Shown here piece by piece: positions 5,033 through 8,035 of a DNA stretch of 8,035 bases. The notes beneath the pieces are model-generated. The model saw nothing but the letters and a program-made list of their open reading frames with translations, was not told the DNA's origin and did no database searches. The stretch lies in contig CAMPHU010000208.1 in NCBI GenBank assembly GCA_946886065.1, positions 1-8,035 of the forward strand, written 5' to 3'. Every line of letters starts with the position of its first letter. The stretch's first letter is position 1. The translations under genes and the position numbers were made by a program. Origin of the DNA: an uncultured Massilia sp. Lineage in GTDB: Bacteria; Pseudomonadota; Gammaproteobacteria; Burkholderiales; Burkholderiaceae.

Positions 5033-6277
5033 TCAGTGCCAGTCTTTATCCGGCTGCATGTTGAGCCGGTGCGCCGCGTCGATCACATCCTGCAGCTCCA
5101 CCGGGTCGCTGAACGGATCCTCGTCCAGGCTCGTCACCCGGTTCAGCTCCTTCTGCCAGCGGCGCAATTCGGCGACGTATTCCTGGTGCGGCACCCGCTT
5201 CAGGTCGCCGTTTTCCTCGACCACGTCGCAAATGCCGTTGTGCACCCACTCGCCGGTATGCCAGTCCGGCATGTCGACGCCGGGGAATAGGCAAATCGCC
5301 TGCAGGTCCATGCCCCGGTGCACGGCCGCCAGCGATTCGCCCATGACGTCCCTGAGCCAGCTGTCGCGCCCCTGGCCCAGGCCGCTGGTCTCGCCGATGA
5401 TCATCGGCCTGCGGTAGCGTTCCCAGACCGTCTGCAGCATGTCGCACAGGGGCGCGATGCGCTCGTCGCCGGGCGGCAGCGGCGCATGCGGGCCCTGTTC
5501 GCGGTATTCCATCTGTCCGAAGGAGTAGTTGTTGACGCCGACGATGTCCAGGATCTCGGGCGAGCCGCCGAATTCCGGATGCTCGCGCCCGCAGATGATG
5601 TCCCAGGCCAGGAAGGTGTCGACATAGGTCTCGTGGCGTGCGGCCTCGACCTGGTCGGGGCGGTCGCGCGGGGCCACCACCTGGACCAGCGGATCGACGT
5701 GCACCATGCGCGCCTCGGGGTCGACTTCGCGGATCGCCTTGACCCCGGCGATCGCGGCCCGGCACAGCGCCTCCAGCAGGCGCATGCGGTCCTCGCGGGT
5801 GCAGTGGTAGGGCGCCGCCCAGCCCCACTCGCCGGCGCAGTAGGAAAAGAAGGTGATCTCGTTGATCGGGGTGAAGAAGTGCGGGCCGCGCACCTTCGGG
5901 ATCACGTACTCGGCGGCGGCGCGGCAATAGGCGGCGAAGCGGGTCACGAATTCGTCGGAAAACGGGTCGAGCTCGTCCGGGTAGCCGTAGTGGCAGAGGT
6001 CCCAGATCGGGATGATGCGCGACGCGTTCATCGCCTCGATAAAGCGGTCGATGGACGAGAAGTCGTAGCCCCCGTCCTTGTCCACCATCGGCCAGGGAAT
6101 GCCTTCACGGGCCACGGCGATGCCCAGGCTGGCCAGGAAGCGGTAGTCCTCGGCGGCATGCCGGTCGTGCCCGGTTTCCGCAACCAGGTTGCGCCGGATC
6201 CGGTTGCCCCAGAGGAAGCTGGAGCATTCGAAGCCGGACAAGAAGAATGTCGGAAAAATCCCCGGACGCTGTGCCAT
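5033..6277 (-). CDS. Clan GH-A glycoside hydrolase, GH1-like (beta-glucosidase-type)
   Basis: This 414-residue protein follows a GH1-like (beta/alpha)8 pattern: EDYRFLASLGIAVAREGIPWP (43-63), IIPIWDLCHYGYPDEL (88-103), TPINE with N139-E140 as probable acid/base, VNNYS (248-252), and MIIGETSG with E296 as probable nucleophile. The two glutamates are 156 residues apart, on strands 4 and 7 as expected for a retaining GH-A enzyme. It is divergent: GH1 normally has TFNEP and ITENG, and here the proline after NE is isoleucine and the nucleophile motif is GETSG. No signal peptide is seen, so it should act in the cytoplasm. The frame is open upstream to 6328, but the ATG at 6277 has a strong AAAGGAGA (6283-6290) five bases away, so I start there. 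It lies 84 bases after the GGDEF gene and ends 26 bases from the convergent membrane protein gene. The sugar substrate is unknown. Confidence 0.8.
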   Translation of the reverse strand: MAQRPGIFPTFFLSGFECSSFLWGNRIRRNLVAETGHDRHAAEDYRFLASLGIAVAREGIPWPMVDKDGGYDFSSIDRFIEAMNASRIIPIWDLCHYGYPDELDPFSDEFVTRFAAYCRAAAEYVIPKVRGPHFFTPINEITFFSYCAGEWGWAAPYHCTREDRMRLLEALCRAAIAGVKAIREVDPEARMVHVDPLVQVVAPRDRPDQVEAARHETYVDTFLAWDIICGREHPEFGGSPEILDIVGVNNYSFGQMEYREQGPHAPLPPGDERIAPLCDMLQTVWERYRRPMIIGETSGLGQGRDSWLRDVMGESLAAVHRGMDLQAICLFPGVDMPDWHTGEWVHNGICDVVEENGDLKRVPHQEYVAELRRWQKELNRVTSLDEDPFSDPVELQDVIDAAHRLNMQPDKDWH

Positions 6278-6330
6278 GCAAGTCTCCTTTCGCGCTCTGC
6301 CTGTGCGGTCGAGCTCGTAGGATGCCACGA

Positions 6331-6349
6331 CGCGCCCGGGCCGAGCGCG
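6331..6349 (-). other. GC-rich hairpin between the GGDEF and glycoside hydrolase genes
   Basis: Read on the - strand, CGCGCTC, loop GGCCC, GGGCGCG can form a 7-bp stem with one G-T pair. It begins 13 bases after the GGDEF stop. No T-run follows, so it is at most a weak terminator or an RNA-processing or stability element that could lower expression of the hydrolase relative to the genes before it. GC-rich DNA makes such hairpins by chance. Confidence 0.25.
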
Positions 6350-6361
6350 AGATAGGACCGG

Positions 6362-7294
6362 CTAGGCCTGGAGCCGGGGAGGCGGGTCTTCGCGCCAGGC
6401 GATGCGGTTGCGTCCCGCTTGCTTGGCGCGGTAGAGCTCGGCGTCCGCCGCCTCGAACAGCTCGGCCTGCAGTTCGCTGCTGTCCGGCGACAGGGTCGCG
6501 CCGCCGACGCTCACGGTCAGGACCGGCGCCACGGCCGAGGCTTCGTGGGCGATATGGAGGTCCGCCACGGCGCCGCACAGGGCTTCCACCACCTGGCGCG
6601 CCTGGATCTCGTCGGTTTCCGGCATCAGCAGCACCAGCTCTTCGCCGCCGTAGCGCGCCGCCAGGTCGGCCGGGCGGCGCATGGCGGCGCCCGCCACCCG
6701 CGCCACCGAGCGCAGGGCGCGGTCGCCGGCCGGGTGGCCGTAGCGGTCGTTGTACTGCTTGAAGGCGTCGATGTCGAGCAGGGCCAGCGACAGCGGCCGG
6801 CCAGAGCGCCGCGCACGCTGCCATTCGAGGGCGTACATTTCGTCGAAGCGGCGGCGGTTGGCCAGTTCGGTCAGGCCGTCGATGTTCGCGAGCCGTTCCA
6901 GCATCCTGCGCTGGCGCACCACCTGCAGGTGCAGGGCCACGCGCGCCATCACCACCGTCGGGTTGAAGGGCTTCACGATGTAGTCCGAGGCGCCCATCTT
7001 GAGGCCGTTGGCCTCGTCCTCGGGGCGGTCCAGGCCGGAGATGAAGATCACGGCGATGTGCTCGGTCTGCGGATCGGCGCGCAGCTGGCGCAGCACTTCG
7101 TAGCCGTCCATGTCGGGCATCATCACGTCGAGCAGGATCAGGTCGGGCGCGTGGCGCGCCGCGCGCTCCAGGGTCTGGGCGCCGTTCTTCGCCAGCAGCA
7201 CCGTGTACTCGGGCTTGAGCAGGTCGCCCAGCACCTCGCGGTTGATGGCGTCGTCGTCCGCCACCAGGACCTTTTGCGTCTCCACGATGTTCAT
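6362..7294 (-). CDS. Receiver-GGDEF response regulator (diguanylate cyclase)
   Basis: This 310-residue protein makes cyclic di-GMP from two GTP under phosphorylation control. The receiver domain (about 7-125) has D13-D15, phospho-acceptor D56 (LILLDVMMPDMDG), S86 and K108 (IVKPF). A short coiled linker (125-136) leads to the GGDEF domain (about 137-302): DGLTELANRRRFDE, metal-binding D174 in LLDIDAFKQYND, GHPAGD, and the active-site signature GGEEL (216-220). An inhibitory I-site RxxD (R207-D210) lies exactly five residues before it, so product feedback is likely. GGEEL has Glu and Leu where GGDEF has Asp and Phe; Glu is common in active enzymes, Leu less so. The frame runs open upstream to 7969, but the ATG at 7294 has TGGAGGG (7301-7307) six bases away, begins right before the receiver, and overlaps the kinase stop as ATGA. 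The layout is PleD/WspR-like, and the upstream hybrid kinase is its probable phosphate source. Confidence 0.94.
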   Translation of the reverse strand: MNIVETQKVLVADDDAINREVLGDLLKPEYTVLLAKNGAQTLERAARHAPDLILLDVMMPDMDGYEVLRQLRADPQTEHIAVIFISGLDRPEDEANGLKMGASDYIVKPFNPTVVMARVALHLQVVRQRRMLERLANIDGLTELANRRRFDEMYALEWQRARRSGRPLSLALLDIDAFKQYNDRYGHPAGDRALRSVARVAGAAMRRPADLAARYGGEELVLLMPETDEIQARQVVEALCGAVADLHIAHEASAVAPVLTVSVGGATLSPDSSELQAELFEAADAELYRAKQAGRNRIAWREDPPPRLQA

Positions 7295-8035
7295 GCCACG
7301 CCCTCCAGGCTCAGCTCGAGATCGGCCGCCAGCGCGCCCAGAGGCGCGAGCGCGGCGGTGTACTCGATTTCCTCGACCGCGCGGCGGACCGGGGCCAGGG
7401 CGCCGGCGTGGGCGGTGCCGGCCAGCAGGCCTTCGAGTTCGGACAGCGCATCTTCGGCGCGCGCGTCGTCGTCGGCCAGGTAGCTGTGCAGGCGCTTGAA
7501 CACCTGCTCCACCGCGTGCGGATCGGCCTGGCGCGGCAGGGCCGCCGCAGCCAGCTGGGCCAGGCCGGCGAGCACCACCTCGGCGCTCGCCACCAGGGCC
7601 GGCACCTGCACCGAAAGGCGTTCGAACCGGCCCGCGCGCAGGTCCTGCTCGAGGCGGTTGGCGGCGCTCGAGAGCTCGAAGGCGCCGACATACGCGGCGC
7701 TCGACTTGAGGTTGTGGGCCAGCGACTGCAGGCGCGCGTGGTCGCCGCCGCTCAGGGCTTCGCGCAGGATGCGCGGCGCGCCCGCATACTCGCGCACGAA
7801 GCTGCCCGCGCGCTTCTCCAGCCGGCTGCGCTGGCCGGCCACGTTGTCCAGCGCCTGGCGCCAGTCGATGCCGGGCACCGGCGGCAGGGCGCCGACCGGT
7901 TCCTGGGCCGGCGCATGGAGCGCCGCCGGCGGCAGGGTGCGACCCTGCAGGCGGGCCGGGTCGATCCACTTGAGCAGGGTGCAGAACAGCAGGTCGGGGT
8001 CGATCGGCTTGGTGACGTGGTCGTTCATGCCGGCC
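7291..8035 (-). CDS. Hybrid sensor histidine kinase, C-terminal end (receiver tail plus HPt domain; 5' end off the window)
   Basis: The frame is open to the right edge, so only about 247 C-terminal residues are visible. They begin with AGMNDHVTKPID, the standard end of a receiver domain with its conserved Lys-Pro, so a kinase core and receiver should lie beyond the window. Counting from the Met codon at 8028, a proline-rich linker (about 24-53) leads to an HPt domain (about 54-165) with phosphotransfer H105 in AHNLKSSAAYVGA. A last helical segment (170-245: LHSYLADDDARAEDALSELEGLL, then VRRAVEEIEYTAALAPL) resembles the acidic helical tails common in this kinase class. It is a tripartite BvgS/ArcB-like relay, His to Asp to HPt His, which would pass phosphate to a receiver such as the one in the next gene. 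The stop at 7291-7293 overlaps that gene's ATG. Confidence 0.92.
   Translation of the reverse strand, partial: AGMNDHVTKPIDPDLLFCTLLKWIDPARLQGRTLPPAALHAPAQEPVGALPPVPGIDWRQALDNVAGQRSRLEKRAGSFVREYAGAPRILREALSGGDHARLQSLAHNLKSSAAYVGAFELSSAANRLEQDLRAGRFERLSVQVPALVASAEVVLAGLAQLAAAALPRQADPHAVEQVFKRLHSYLADDDARAEDALSELEGLLAGTAHAGALAPVRRAVEEIEYTAALAPLGALAADLELSLEGVA

Noticed and set aside
5318..6355. 345-codon open frame on the + strand
   Set aside because: It is exactly opposite the glycoside hydrolase, whose catalytic motifs are clear; the + strand product is a mirror of its codons and has no motif.
6419..7483. 354-codon open frame on the + strand
   Set aside because: It is antisense to the receiver-GGDEF gene. 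The histidine/glutamine/valine-rich product is a typical shadow of a GC-rich coding strand.
7295..7969. Upstream extension of the GGDEF reading frame, which stays open to 7969
   Set aside because: This part overlaps the HPt domain of the kinase in another frame, and its product is arginine/proline/glycine-rich. The ATG at 7294 has a good ribosome-binding site and begins the receiver domain.
1..8035. Mobile element, CRISPR array, tRNA or toxin-antitoxin content
   Set aside because: I saw no transposase or integrase motifs, no regularly spaced repeats and no tRNA-like cloverleaf. Base composition and codon use look even across the window, giving no sign of a recent insertion.

Overview
This GC-rich window (about two thirds G+C by eye, with strong third-position GC) reads as chromosome from a betaproteobacterium. 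The gene set and protein style fit Oxalobacteraceae, such as a Massilia/Telluria/Duganella-type soil bacterium. That placement is an inference from codon use and protein resemblance, with no marker gene to confirm it. I see no rRNA, tRNA, CRISPR array, insertion sequence or phage gene. Coding density is very high, and no stretch longer than about 130 bases lacks a gene.

Left part, + strand (1-2845): four tightly packed genes that probably form one transcript. They are the C-terminal half of a YtcJ-like amidohydrolase (start lies off the left edge), a YoaK/DUF1275 membrane protein, a TMEM175-type potassium channel, and a NarL/LuxR-type response regulator with no kinase beside it. The junctions are TGA-c-ATG, ATGA and an 11-base overlap, so translation is probably coupled. 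A GC-rich hairpin region follows the last gene.

Middle, + strand (2846-5006): three separate genes with short leaders. They are a small AraC-type regulator that is only a DNA-binding domain and has a near-perfect 14-bp inverted repeat in its leader, a DedA-family membrane protein, and an unrecognised proline/alanine-rich single-pass membrane protein with four cysteines in its last 27 residues.

Right part, - strand (5033-8035), reading from right to left: the C-terminal end of a hybrid sensor kinase (receiver tail plus HPt domain, beginning off the right edge), a receiver-GGDEF response regulator coupled to it by an ATGA overlap, and, after an 84-base gap, a cytoplasmic clan GH-A glycoside hydrolase. 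The first two form an evident phosphorelay pair controlling cyclic di-GMP. Whether the hydrolase belongs to the same transcript is open. The - strand block converges with the + strand genes at 5007-5032.

Nothing here is clearly a new defence or mobile system. The most open items are the four-cysteine membrane protein, the divergent glycoside hydrolase beside the c-di-GMP module, the inverted repeat ahead of the AraC-type gene, and the K+ channel coupled to an orphan response regulator.
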